From contig DEHT01000071.1 in NCBI GenBank assembly GCA_002352045.1, forward strand, positions 1 through 8,775: DNA of 8,775 bases, in the 5' to 3' direction. This document shows, one piece after another, positions 1-6,400 of this stretch. The translations under genes were made by a program, and so were the position numbers. The notes beneath the pieces were generated by a model. It was not told where the DNA came from, made no database searches, and worked only from the letters and a program-made list of their open reading frames with translations. The DNA comes from Chitinophagaceae bacterium UBA2793 (lineage in GTDB: Bacteria; Bacteroidota; Bacteroidia; Chitinophagales; Chitinophagaceae). The first letter of the stretch is position 1, and every line of letters begins with the position of its first letter.

Positions 1-207
1 GGTGCTGCAGTAGTTGCTACACTTCCTATGCAGAGTGGGTTGCCGGATGGTTTTATCATTCAATCCATTGGGTTTGGAATAATATTGTTTAGTACCATTT
101 ATTGTGTGGTTTTATTTTTCCTTTTAAAAAGAAAAATAAGCCTCCCATTTTACACAATTTTTTTTGGAAAAAGTAAGGATACTCCGGTTACTATTGAACC
201 CAATTAA
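1..207 (+). CDS. C-terminal end of an unidentified membrane protein (partial)
   Basis: An open frame enters from the left edge and ends at a TAA at 205-207, giving 68 visible residues. Residues 16-44 or so form a strongly hydrophobic stretch (GIILFSTIYCVVLFFLL is its core), followed by the basic KRK and a short polar tail rich in Lys, Thr and Pro. This looks like the last transmembrane helix and cytoplasmic tail of a polytopic membrane protein such as a transporter, but no family motif is visible, so I assign no function. The start lies outside the window. The stop is only 4 bp from the stop of the converging hydrolase gene. The sensible composition and uninterrupted frame up to a tight convergent junction support a real gene. 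An alternative is a single-pass membrane protein. Confidence 0.65.
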   Translation, partial: GAAVVATLPMQSGLPDGFIIQSIGFGIILFSTIYCVVLFFLLKRKISLPFYTIFFGKSKDTPVTIEPN

Positions 208-211
208 AAAA

Positions 212-1453
212 CTACAGTTTTATAAAAGTTTGGGTAAGGGTTTGATTAACTGTTTTAACTTTTAACAAATACATACCTGCTTTTAATTGGCTGCAATTAA
301 TTTGAATGCTTCTTAAATCTTCAATGTTTATTTTATTGGAATATACAATTTTTCCATCAGCGGTTAAGATGTTAACCACAGCAAGTGTTTTTTGTGATGC
401 TTGAAGTTTAATATTTAAAAACGAACCTACAGGATTGGGGTAAATGGTTTGAACAAAAAGTTTATTATTTACAATCTTAACATTTAGTTTTTCTGAAAAC
501 TGTTTTTGATTGTTTTGGTCAACCGTTACTATTCTGTAAAAATTATTTCCGGCCAATGGTGCTTCATCCGTAAATTGATAGGTGCGTAAGGTTTGTGAGT
601 TCCCCGAATTTGCAATTTCACCTATCGAAGAAAAATTCACTCCATCTGCACTTCTTTGAATTTTAAAATGACTGCTGTTTATTTCTATTACAGTTTGCCA
701 TTGAAGATTTACAGTGCCATTATGTTTTTTTTGAGCATTGAAATTGATTAGCGTTACAGGTACAGTTGAAGGGAAAATATTTTTAGCAATCACTTTTTGT
801 TTCAACACTTCATGCCCGGCTGGATTCAAGTGTACGCCATCGCCCAAAGAATATTCGGGCTTAATTTTTAAACCTGTACTGGTATCGGCAAGTTCAGTAA
901 AAAAATCAATTGCCCAGGGGCCAAATACATGCATGATGGTATCACTTATTTGCTTAAGCTTTATTCTTTCAGCAGGGCTAAAATTATCCCTGGGTTGCGA
1001 AGTACTGATATAGCAGAGCATACCAACAGAATTAGCAGAATCTTTTATGGTTTGTAAACAATGTATAATTTCTGCTTTGCTTAAATAGTCGTATTGATTA
1101 GTTGGGTAGCTAACTATTAAAACCGAAGGTTTAGGATGGTACTGCATCGCCCTGGTAATATTAAAAGGATAGTAGGGATGAGAACGTCCCGGAGGTGGTG
1201 TATAACTGCTGGGCATGCCATGATAGGGCCCGTTGCCGCTTGCAGCTAAATTGTAAAGGGTGTCAATAATGCCGGCCTCTTTATAAAAAGCTTTTAGCTT
1301 AAAAGTCCAGGCACTGTCCCTTGGATAAAGTTGTACTCCATTTAAACTAAAATGCCCATAGGCAGTAGAGGAGCCAATTACAGCAATCTTTTTTGGCTGT
1401 GCCATTATCAGTGTGCTACTCAGTAAAAGAGCAGCTACAAAAAAAATCTTCAT
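212..1453 (-). CDS. Secreted SGNH/GDSL-type hydrolase with T9SS C-terminal sorting domain
   Basis: A 413-residue protein, probably an esterase or lipase-like hydrolase acting at the cell surface. Residues 1-18 are a Sec signal peptide (MKIFF, then a hydrophobic core ending MA, cleavage near Q19). The catalytic SGNH domain spans about 21-228. Block I is GSSTAYG, with Ser29 as likely nucleophile and Ser28 in place of the usual Asp. Block II is NLAASGNG around 68-75, block III has Asn119 in SYPTNQYD, and block V is DGVHLNPAGH with Asp205 and His208. Residues 232-327 form an FN3-like beta domain common in Bacteroidota secreted proteins. Residues 334-413 are a type A T9SS sorting domain (IYPNPVGSFLNI near its start, GMYLLKV near its end). 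Start ATG at 1451-1453 is fixed by the signal peptide. The substrate cannot be read from sequence; polysaccharide deacetylation is one possibility. The stop is TAG. Confidence 0.88.
   Translation of the reverse strand: MKIFFVAALLLSSTLIMAQPKKIAVIGSSTAYGHFSLNGVQLYPRDSAWTFKLKAFYKEAGIIDTLYNLAASGNGPYHGMPSSYTPPPGRSHPYYPFNITRAMQYHPKPSVLIVSYPTNQYDYLSKAEIIHCLQTIKDSANSVGMLCYISTSQPRDNFSPAERIKLKQISDTIMHVFGPWAIDFFTELADTSTGLKIKPEYSLGDGVHLNPAGHEVLKQKVIAKNIFPSTVPVTLINFNAQKKHNGTVNLQWQTVIEINSSHFKIQRSADGVNFSSIGEIANSGNSQTLRTYQFTDEAPLAGNNFYRIVTVDQNNQKQFSEKLNVKIVNNKLFVQTIYPNPVGSFLNIKLQASQKTLAVVNILTADGKIVYSNKINIEDLRSIQINCSQLKAGMYLLKVKTVNQTLTQTFIKL
215..454 (-). other. T9SS type A sorting domain of the SGNH hydrolase
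   Basis: This part encodes residues 334-413. The pattern is typical: a YPNP motif, then alternating strands, then KIVYS, a Leu-Lys-Ala-Gly-Met-Tyr-Leu-Leu-Lys-Val block and a final strand ending in IKL. In this family the domain directs the protein through the type IX secretion system, after which it is normally cleaved and the cargo anchored to the surface or released. Confidence 0.85.
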
Positions 1454-1533
1454 ACAAATAAATATTCGGTTTGCCTGGGGCTAATAATGTTGGCTAAAGA
1501 GGAGTAAGTTTATTACAGGGGTTGAATTGTGAG

Positions 1534-1541
1534 CAAAGCTA
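1534..1541 (-). promoter_or_regulatory. Candidate Bacteroidota -7 box for the SGNH hydrolase gene
   Basis: Read on the minus strand this is TAGCTTTG, an exact match to TAnnTTTG, about 80 bp upstream of the hydrolase ATG. A TTTTTG run (1557-1562) lies upstream with a spacer of only about 15 bp, shorter than the usual distance of about 17-23 bp, so the -33 element is doubtful. The implied leader would be roughly 75 nt. Confidence 0.35.
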
Positions 1542-1600
1542 TGGATATCATTTAAACAAAAATGTAGTATATGTACTATGTTATTAAAATGTGCAGCCGA

Positions 1601-1631
1601 TTGCTATTGACAAAAAGTTTTATTAATTTTT
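1601..1631 (+). promoter_or_regulatory. Weak candidate promoter for the iron-sulfur protein gene
   Basis: TTG at 1601-1603 and TAATTTTT at 1624-1631 are separated by 20 bp. The second box matches TAnnTTT but has T where the consensus has a final G. It would place transcription start only about 10 nt before the ATG. The region is very AT-rich, so a chance match is likely. Confidence 0.2.
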
Positions 1632-1647
1632 CCTCCAAATAAATAAT

Positions 1648-2079
1648 ATGGAAGAAATCACAAAACGATATACTAATGGAGAACTTAGCATTGTATGGCA
1701 ACCCGACCGTTGTATCCATTCAAAAAAATGCTGGAAGGGATTACCACAGGTTTTTAATCCAAACGAAAAACCCTGGATTAAGGCTGATGCCGCTTCCAAC
1801 GAAGCCATCATTCAACAAGTAAGCCAATGCCCAAGCAAAGCTTTAAGTTATTTTATGAATAATGATTTGAAGGCTAATGAGGATGAAGTAACTCTGGTTG
1901 AAAATATTGTAGAAGTTTCTCACAATGGGCCTTTATTAATTTATGGAAACATCATTATTAAAGATGCGGCAGGTGCCGAAACAAAAAAGCATAAGGTTAC
2001 AGCTCTTTGCCGATGTGGTGCTTCGGCCAACAAACCCTATTGCGATGGCACCCATAAAAAAATTGATTTTAAGGGGTAG
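1648..2079 (+). CDS. Two-domain iron-sulfur protein: Fer4_19 (YjdI-like) domain plus CDGSH domain
   Basis: A 143-residue soluble protein with two predicted Fe-S sites. Residues 8-70 resemble the Fer4_19/YjdI family: Cys22-x-His-Ser-x2-Cys28, then KPWI at 41-44 and Cys61-Pro-Ser, the same spacing I recall for E. coli YjdI. Residues 85-141 form a CDGSH-type zinc-finger-like domain with the mitoNEET 3-Cys/1-His pattern, Cys121, Cys123, Cys132 and His136 in CRCGASANKPYCDGTH, which in that family binds a redox-active 2Fe-2S cluster. There is no signal peptide or membrane segment, so it should be cytoplasmic. The ATG at 1648 is used because the next Met is residue 70, inside the protein. No Shine-Dalgarno is visible, as usual in this phylum. 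The role is unknown; electron transfer or cluster or redox sensing is inferred from the family only. A terminator follows 11 nt after the stop. Confidence 0.9.
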   Translation: MEEITKRYTNGELSIVWQPDRCIHSKKCWKGLPQVFNPNEKPWIKADAASNEAIIQQVSQCPSKALSYFMNNDLKANEDEVTLVENIVEVSHNGPLLIYGNIIIKDAAGAETKKHKVTALCRCGASANKPYCDGTHKKIDFKG

Positions 2080-2089
2080 GCTTTCTAAT

Positions 2090-2122
2090 AAAAAATCCGG
2101 CAAACTGATTACCGGATTTTTT
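2090..2122. terminator. Bidirectional rho-independent terminator between converging genes
   Basis: An 11-bp perfect stem (AAAAAATCCGG at 2090-2100 paired with CCGGATTTTTT at 2112-2122) encloses an 11-nt loop. The A-run on one arm and T-run on the other make it work on both strands. It lies 11 nt past the stop of the iron-sulfur gene and 21 nt past the stop of the protease gene. Confidence 0.9.
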
Positions 2123-2142
2123 GTTATGCTATCTATTTATTT

Positions 2143-5100
2143 TTACTGCACCACTACCGATGCTGTTCCAATTTTCTTATACCTTTCATCGCTTACCACC
2201 ACTCTGTAAACACCTTTACTGTATCGGCGAATATCTACCTGCATTAGTTGGTATGCTATTACAAGGTTGTATTGTTTGCTGAATACTTTTGCCCCCTTAT
2301 TATCATATACCGTTACAATAGATTTTGTATTGGCTCCATTGTAAAACGATACATTGAATTGGCCATGGTTAGGATTGGGATATACATACAGCCTGGCGGT
2401 GGCAGAGTCTCTAATGCTTATAGGAGCCGATAAATTGCTGCATCCTCCGGCACCGGCTACTTCCACTGTATAAGCGCCAATTTCTGCAATGGTTACATTT
2501 AATGTGGAGCTATTAGCACCGGGTACTACCGATCCGTTTTTAAACCACACAAAACTGCTTGCATTGGTAGCATTGGCAGTAAGCGTAGTGCTGAGGCCCG
2601 GGTATAGTGCTGTGTAAGGTGATGCTGAAATACTTACCGTAGGCAATGGATTGGCCGTAACCGAAGTTGCAGTTGAAGTGTTGCTGCAACCATTGGCAGC
2701 TGTAACTGTTACAGAATAATTGCCGGAATTATTTACAGTAATAGCTTGAGTAGTGGCTCCATTATTCCACAAGTAACTGTTACCGTTAGACGCTGTAAGC
2801 ACTACATTGTCGCCCTGGCAAAAAGTAGTAGGCCCCGATGCTCCAATATTAGCTGCAGGTAATGGATTTACTATTACATTGGTAACTGCCGAACTGTTTA
2901 TACATGCATTGCCCTGATCTACAGTTACAGAGTAACTTCCTTGTTGACTTACCGTAATAGATTGTGTAGTGGCTCCATTGCTCCAGGTATAACTATTGCC
3001 GGAAGTTGCCGTTAACTGCACCGAACTGCCTTCGCAAATAGTTGTAGAACCCGATGCAGTAATTGTAATATTGGGTAAAGGATTTACCTGCACCACCATT
3101 ACATTAGAAGTGCCGGTACAACCGCCCTGGTCAACCGTAACCGTGTAGTTACCACTTTGGGTTACTGTAATAGATTGTGTGGTAGCACCATTGCTCCATG
3201 TATAACTGTTACCCGTACTCGCAGTAAGTACTACCGATCCTCCCTGGCAAAATACCAATGGTCCTGCCGCCGAAATAGTAGGCACTGCTGCTGCTGTAAT
3301 TGTTAAGGTTACTGCTGTTCTGGTGGTACTTATACAGCCGGTTGCAATATTTACAGCAGCAGCATAATATGTTACTGAACCAACCGACATTAAAATTGGA
3401 TTGATAACAACAGTACCTGCTGTTGGCATATCGTACCAAACAATATTATGTCCGGCAGGTACAGTGGCCGTAGCAGTTAATGTTGGCGGTGTTGCATTGC
3501 AACTTACCACCGATTGGTTTCCTCCACTTGTGGGTGCATTTACTGCAGTACCGCTGGCCGTTACGGCAAAGCTGGAAACCGTAGTTTGACAAGTGCCTGC
3601 ACTTGCAAAACAGGTAATGTTTCCGTTAACCGTTCCTGATATATTTACCACTAAATTATTTGTTCCCTGCCCCGATACTATGGTAATGCCCGCAGGAACC
3701 GTCCAGGTATAGTTGGATGCACCTGTTACCGTAGCTACAGAGTAAGATACATTGGAAGGAGTACCGCAAATACTCGCCTGCCCTGTAATATTGCCAATGG
3801 CCCCCAGGGTTGTTCCTGTACTTGGTATAGTAAATGACAATGCATTGCTTCTTTCACTCACAGCATTGGTTGTATTGTTTTTGGCAACCAAACAAAAGTA
3901 ATGCATTGAGCCTGGTGTAAGGCCTGTAACGGTATGCGTGGTTGTTGTTAAATTAGCGCCCACCACAGTAAGCAAGCCCGTACTGGTATCTATTCTTATT
4001 AAATCATAATGAGAGGCATTGGCCGATGCTGACCAGTTAAATACAATATCGCCGGCTACACATGCCGCCGAAGAAGTTAGGCCTGTTGGCGTTGCCAATA
4101 TTGAAAAATTAGCATCGCTATTGTCTGTAATGCCACCACTACTAATTCTAACCAATGCGGTAGAAGTATTTGCAGCAGGAGGTGTCCATAATAGCCTGGT
4201 GGTATTGGGGGATACGGTTGATGAAATTACATTCCAACTGGTACCATTATCCAAAGAATATTCAACAGTTTGGGGATTGGTAATACCGGCATTGTTCCAG
4301 GTAATAGTTTCTGTAGTGCCGGGGTTAAAAGATTCGCTACCATTGGGGAAAATAACTTCAATGTAGGGCATCTCTACACTCCAGGTAAGTGAGTATTCCT
4401 GTGGGCCGCTTGGTATAGCAGTACCGCCTACACGAAGTGTGTACGAACCTGCAGCAGGAGCATCTACTATTACCTGTTCTATATTACTTACCGTATCGTT
4501 GCCTCTTGTGGCCGAACTTCCAGGATTATTGGGATCCAATATCCAGGGTAAATGAGTGGTAGCGCCATTTACTACCCGCAAATCGAGATTGTTTACTAAT
4601 GCAGGATTTGCATTAGCCAATGCCGCAGGGTCGTTCCAGGTTAACATTACTCTCAATTTTGCAGCTCCTGCAGGAACATTAATAATTATATCGTTACTTG
4701 CTCCTGTAGAAATGCTGTTAACAGCATAGCGGTTTTGTTCTAATATTTTTACTGCTTCCAATGCATTCAATCTGCCATAGCCAAACCTATAATCGGGGCC
4801 AATATTTCCTAAATCGTGTGCTGTATTAAGGATGGTATTTTTAATGAGTGCCGAAGGAGGCTCTGCATTAGCATTTAACTGTCTAAACCTTTGAACCAAT
4901 AAAGCTACCGAACCGGCCACTCCGGGTGTTGCCATAGAAGTACCCGAAATAGTAGCATATTGATTGTTGGGATACGTGGAAAGTACATTGGTTCCAAATG
5001 AACTGATTTCGGGCTTTACCCTTCCATCGGCCACAGGGCCAAAACTACTTGAACCACTTATAGCTTCTGTTGTGGTAATGTTGGCTACCAAAATATTGTT

Positions 5101-6267
5101 TTTGGCCGATTTGCCGCTCGACGTAATAGTGCTCCATCCACCGGAACAACTGGTTTGAGAGTTGCCCGCCGAATGAACATGAAGGTGGTTAGAAAAGTTG
5201 TTTAAATTTAAATCGGTATTGCGGCTGGTGGTAGAGTAGGAAACACCTGAACCTGTTAATCCACAGGTTAAAGTGCTGCCATATGAATGACTACTTACCG
5301 ATAGGCCAAATGCAGGAATACCTGCTGCCATTTCGGTTTGAATATTTCCGTTAAAATTCCAGCTATATAATTTCGATTGCGATGCCATGCCTCTCGCCTT
5401 GGGATTAATCAACCCGCCGCCGGCAATGGTACCGCCACAATGTGTACTATGATCCGAAACTCCGGTTGGCTCTTGTATAAATAAGCGTTGCGAAATTTGT
5501 GAAAAATCAACATGCTTATACACTTCGCCGCCATCCCATATACCAATATTCACACCCTGGCCTTTTAAGTTGCGAACACCATCATTCAACACATTTACCC
5601 TGTGCAAAGTTCTACCCAATAAATTTTCTTGTTTGTTGGGTGCATCAATAGCTTCTACCCAGGATATAACGGGTAAGTTTAACAGCATTAAAAAATTTTG
5701 CTGTGGAATTCGAAGCGTAATGTTTTTGAATAGGGGCGCTTCATCCAAAACCACGGCATTTATTGCTGAAAAAGATGCTGTTAATTGTGCCGAAGAAAAT
5801 TTATCATAAGTGGTTATTTGTAAATCTACCGTACCGGTTTGTTTAATGGCATGCTCCGGAAATTGTAGATTCATAAAGGCTGCGGGAGTTTTATGTGCAG
5901 CCTTTAGTTGAAACACAGCCCTTACATTTGAATTGGCTAGCGTATTTCCATTAAAATTTTCAGCTATTATTGCCAGGTATGCATTCTTGGGCAAATAGTC
6001 CAATAACACAATGCCGGCTTGTTTTAATTGAAGTTTTTCCTGTTCTGTTGGCAATTGGTTAAACTGGATAGCCACATAATATTTGCCATCAAATTTTGCA
6101 TCCTTTAAAATAGAGGGGGTAGTTGCAAATTGTTTTGCATTTTGCTGCGGTACAAATTTTTCGGCAACTAAGTTAATGGTAAAATCCATTTGCTTTTGGG
6201 CCGAAGTAATTGTTGAAAACACAAAAGTTAGCAAAACAATAAAGGTTAGCCTTGTAAAAATTTTCAT
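2143..6267 (-). CDS. Large secreted subtilisin-like (S8) serine protease with Ig/FN3/PKD-like stalk and T9SS sorting domain
   Basis: A 1374-residue extracellular protease. Residues 1-23 are a signal peptide (MKIFTRLTF, hydrophobic core, TSA). About 25-216 is the propeptide. The S8 domain spans about 236-506 with Asp245 (GIWDGG), His273 (DHSTHCGG), oxyanion Asn369 (HSAGNS) and Ser444 (ISGTSMATPGVAG), so the active site is complete. Next come a beta-sandwich domain as in large subtilases (516-633), an Ig-like domain (637-726), FN3 (727-816), a PKD-like domain (824-906), another Ig-like domain (909-992), three close repeats of 71-72 residues (996-1210), a diverged fourth (1211-1286), and a type A T9SS domain (1290-1374, YVYPNPNHGQFNV). 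An in-frame ATG 19 codons upstream (6322-6324) is rejected: it would put the polar MNETINKHIQYIWPP ahead of the signal peptide, and a promoter box lies inside that stretch. The likely role is degradation of external protein. Confidence 0.92.
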   Translation of the reverse strand: MKIFTRLTFIVLLTFVFSTITSAQKQMDFTINLVAEKFVPQQNAKQFATTPSILKDAKFDGKYYVAIQFNQLPTEQEKLQLKQAGIVLLDYLPKNAYLAIIAENFNGNTLANSNVRAVFQLKAAHKTPAAFMNLQFPEHAIKQTGTVDLQITTYDKFSSAQLTASFSAINAVVLDEAPLFKNITLRIPQQNFLMLLNLPVISWVEAIDAPNKQENLLGRTLHRVNVLNDGVRNLKGQGVNIGIWDGGEVYKHVDFSQISQRLFIQEPTGVSDHSTHCGGTIAGGGLINPKARGMASQSKLYSWNFNGNIQTEMAAGIPAFGLSVSSHSYGSTLTCGLTGSGVSYSTTSRNTDLNLNNFSNHLHVHSAGNSQTSCSGGWSTITSSGKSAKNNILVANITTTEAISGSSSFGPVADGRVKPEISSFGTNVLSTYPNNQYATISGTSMATPGVAGSVALLVQRFRQLNANAEPPSALIKNTILNTAHDLGNIGPDYRFGYGRLNALEAVKILEQNRYAVNSISTGASNDIIINVPAGAAKLRVMLTWNDPAALANANPALVNNLDLRVVNGATTHLPWILDPNNPGSSATRGNDTVSNIEQVIVDAPAAGSYTLRVGGTAIPSGPQEYSLTWSVEMPYIEVIFPNGSESFNPGTTETITWNNAGITNPQTVEYSLDNGTSWNVISSTVSPNTTRLLWTPPAANTSTALVRISSGGITDNSDANFSILATPTGLTSSAACVAGDIVFNWSASANASHYDLIRIDTSTGLLTVVGANLTTTTHTVTGLTPGSMHYFCLVAKNNTTNAVSERSNALSFTIPSTGTTLGAIGNITGQASICGTPSNVSYSVATVTGASNYTWTVPAGITIVSGQGTNNLVVNISGTVNGNITCFASAGTCQTTVSSFAVTASGTAVNAPTSGGNQSVVSCNATPPTLTATATVPAGHNIVWYDMPTAGTVVINPILMSVGSVTYYAAAVNIATGCISTTRTAVTLTITAAAVPTISAAGPLVFCQGGSVVLTASTGNSYTWSNGATTQSITVTQSGNYTVTVDQGGCTGTSNVMVVQVNPLPNITITASGSTTICEGSSVQLTATSGNSYTWSNGATTQSITVSQQGSYSVTVDQGNACINSSAVTNVIVNPLPAANIGASGPTTFCQGDNVVLTASNGNSYLWNNGATTQAITVNNSGNYSVTVTAANGCSNTSTATSVTANPLPTVSISASPYTALYPGLSTTLTANATNASSFVWFKNGSVVPGANSSTLNVTIAEIGAYTVEVAGAGGCSNLSAPISIRDSATARLYVYPNPNHGQFNVSFYNGANTKSIVTVYDNKGAKVFSKQYNLVIAYQLMQVDIRRYSKGVYRVVVSDERYKKIGTASVVVQ
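2146..2400 (-). other. T9SS type A sorting domain of the protease
   Basis: This encodes residues 1290-1374. It begins ARLYVYPNPNHGQFNVSF, passes VTVYDNKGAKVFSK, and ends KGVYRVVVSDERYKKIGTASVVVQ in two pieces, the usual order for type A sorting domains. It is homologous to, but clearly diverged from, the tail of the SGNH hydrolase. Confidence 0.88.
2410..3282 (-). repeat. Four tandem Ig-like repeats of about 72 residues in the protease stalk
   Basis: The units are 3070-3282 (R1), 2854-3069 (R2), 2638-2853 (R3) and 2410-2637 (R4, diverged). R1-R3 share the pattern Cys, VxLTA, GNSYxWxNGATTQxIT, GxYxVTV, Cys, NPLP. DNA similarity is still visible: 3167-3213 and 2954-3000 differ at 6 of 47 positions at a period of 213 bp, with the matching part of R3 starting at 2738. 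R1-R3 each keep one Cys pair (1007/1050, 1078/1122, 1150/1194). R4 has Tyr1222 at the first position and retains only Cys1276. Such modules probably act as a spacer or in substrate binding. They are coding repeats, not a mobile or CRISPR repeat. Confidence 0.88.
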
Positions 6268-6286
6268 TTTTGATGATTTTGGTGGC

Positions 6287-6294
6287 CAAATATA
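6287..6294 (-). promoter_or_regulatory. Candidate -7 box of the protease gene
   Basis: On the minus strand the sequence is TATATTTG, an exact TAnnTTTG match, 20 bp upstream of the ATG at 6265-6267. I see no good TTG at the -33 position. The implied start of transcription is near 6280, giving a short leader of about 12-14 nt. Because the box lies inside the longer possible reading frame, it supports the shorter start. Confidence 0.42.
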
Positions 6295-6314
6295 CTGAAT
6301 GTGTTTATTGATTG

Positions 6315-6336
6315 TTTCATTCATTTATTAATGAAA
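6315..6336. promoter_or_regulatory. Inverted repeat midway between divergent promoters, possible operator
   Basis: TTTCATT at 6315-6321 and AATGAAA at 6330-6336 are perfect 7-bp inverted arms around an 8-bp spacer. The centre (about 6325.5) is almost exactly between the two candidate -7 boxes (centres about 6290.5 and 6363.5). A dimeric regulator site is possible, but the region is AT-rich and chance is a real alternative. Confidence 0.25.
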
Positions 6337-6359
6337 TATGCATTTATTCCTATTGAGTA

Positions 6360-6367
6360 TAATTTTG
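6360..6367 (+). promoter_or_regulatory. Candidate -7 box of the ureohydrolase gene
   Basis: TAATTTTG is an exact TAnnTTTG match, 33 bp before the ATG at 6401. The implied leader is about 25-28 nt. No convincing TTG lies at the correct distance upstream, so the -33 element is weak or absent. Confidence 0.38.
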
Positions 6368-6400
6368 TTGTTTTATTAAGTATTTGCCTAACTTCCCTTA

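Noticed and set aside
205..224. Hairpin AAAAC-TACA-GTTTT at the first convergent junction
   Set aside because: Only five A/T-dominated pairs in the main stem with a mismatch beyond; too weak to call a terminator.
738..1013. 91-codon plus-strand frame
   Set aside because: It is antisense to the SGNH domain including the DGVH catalytic block; no promoter or recognisable motif.
1943..2209. 88-codon plus-strand frame overlapping the end of the iron-sulfur gene
   Set aside because: It runs out of frame through the CDGSH codons and straight across the terminator into the protease gene, so it is a shadow frame.
2638..3282. Regularly spaced repeats that could suggest a CRISPR-like array
   Set aside because: The period of 213-216 bp is a multiple of three, the frame is open throughout, and both the repeat and the intervening sequence encode one Ig-like fold. 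There are no cas genes.
3209..3439. 76-codon minus-strand frame rich in Tyr, Cys and Asn
   Set aside because: It overlaps the protease in another frame on the same strand; its odd composition comes from the Thr/Ser-rich repeat codons read out of phase.
4019..4366. 115-codon plus-strand frame
   Set aside because: It is antisense to the FN3 and Ig-like part of the protease, whose domains, motifs and sorting tail clearly define the coding strand. The translation shows no family motif.
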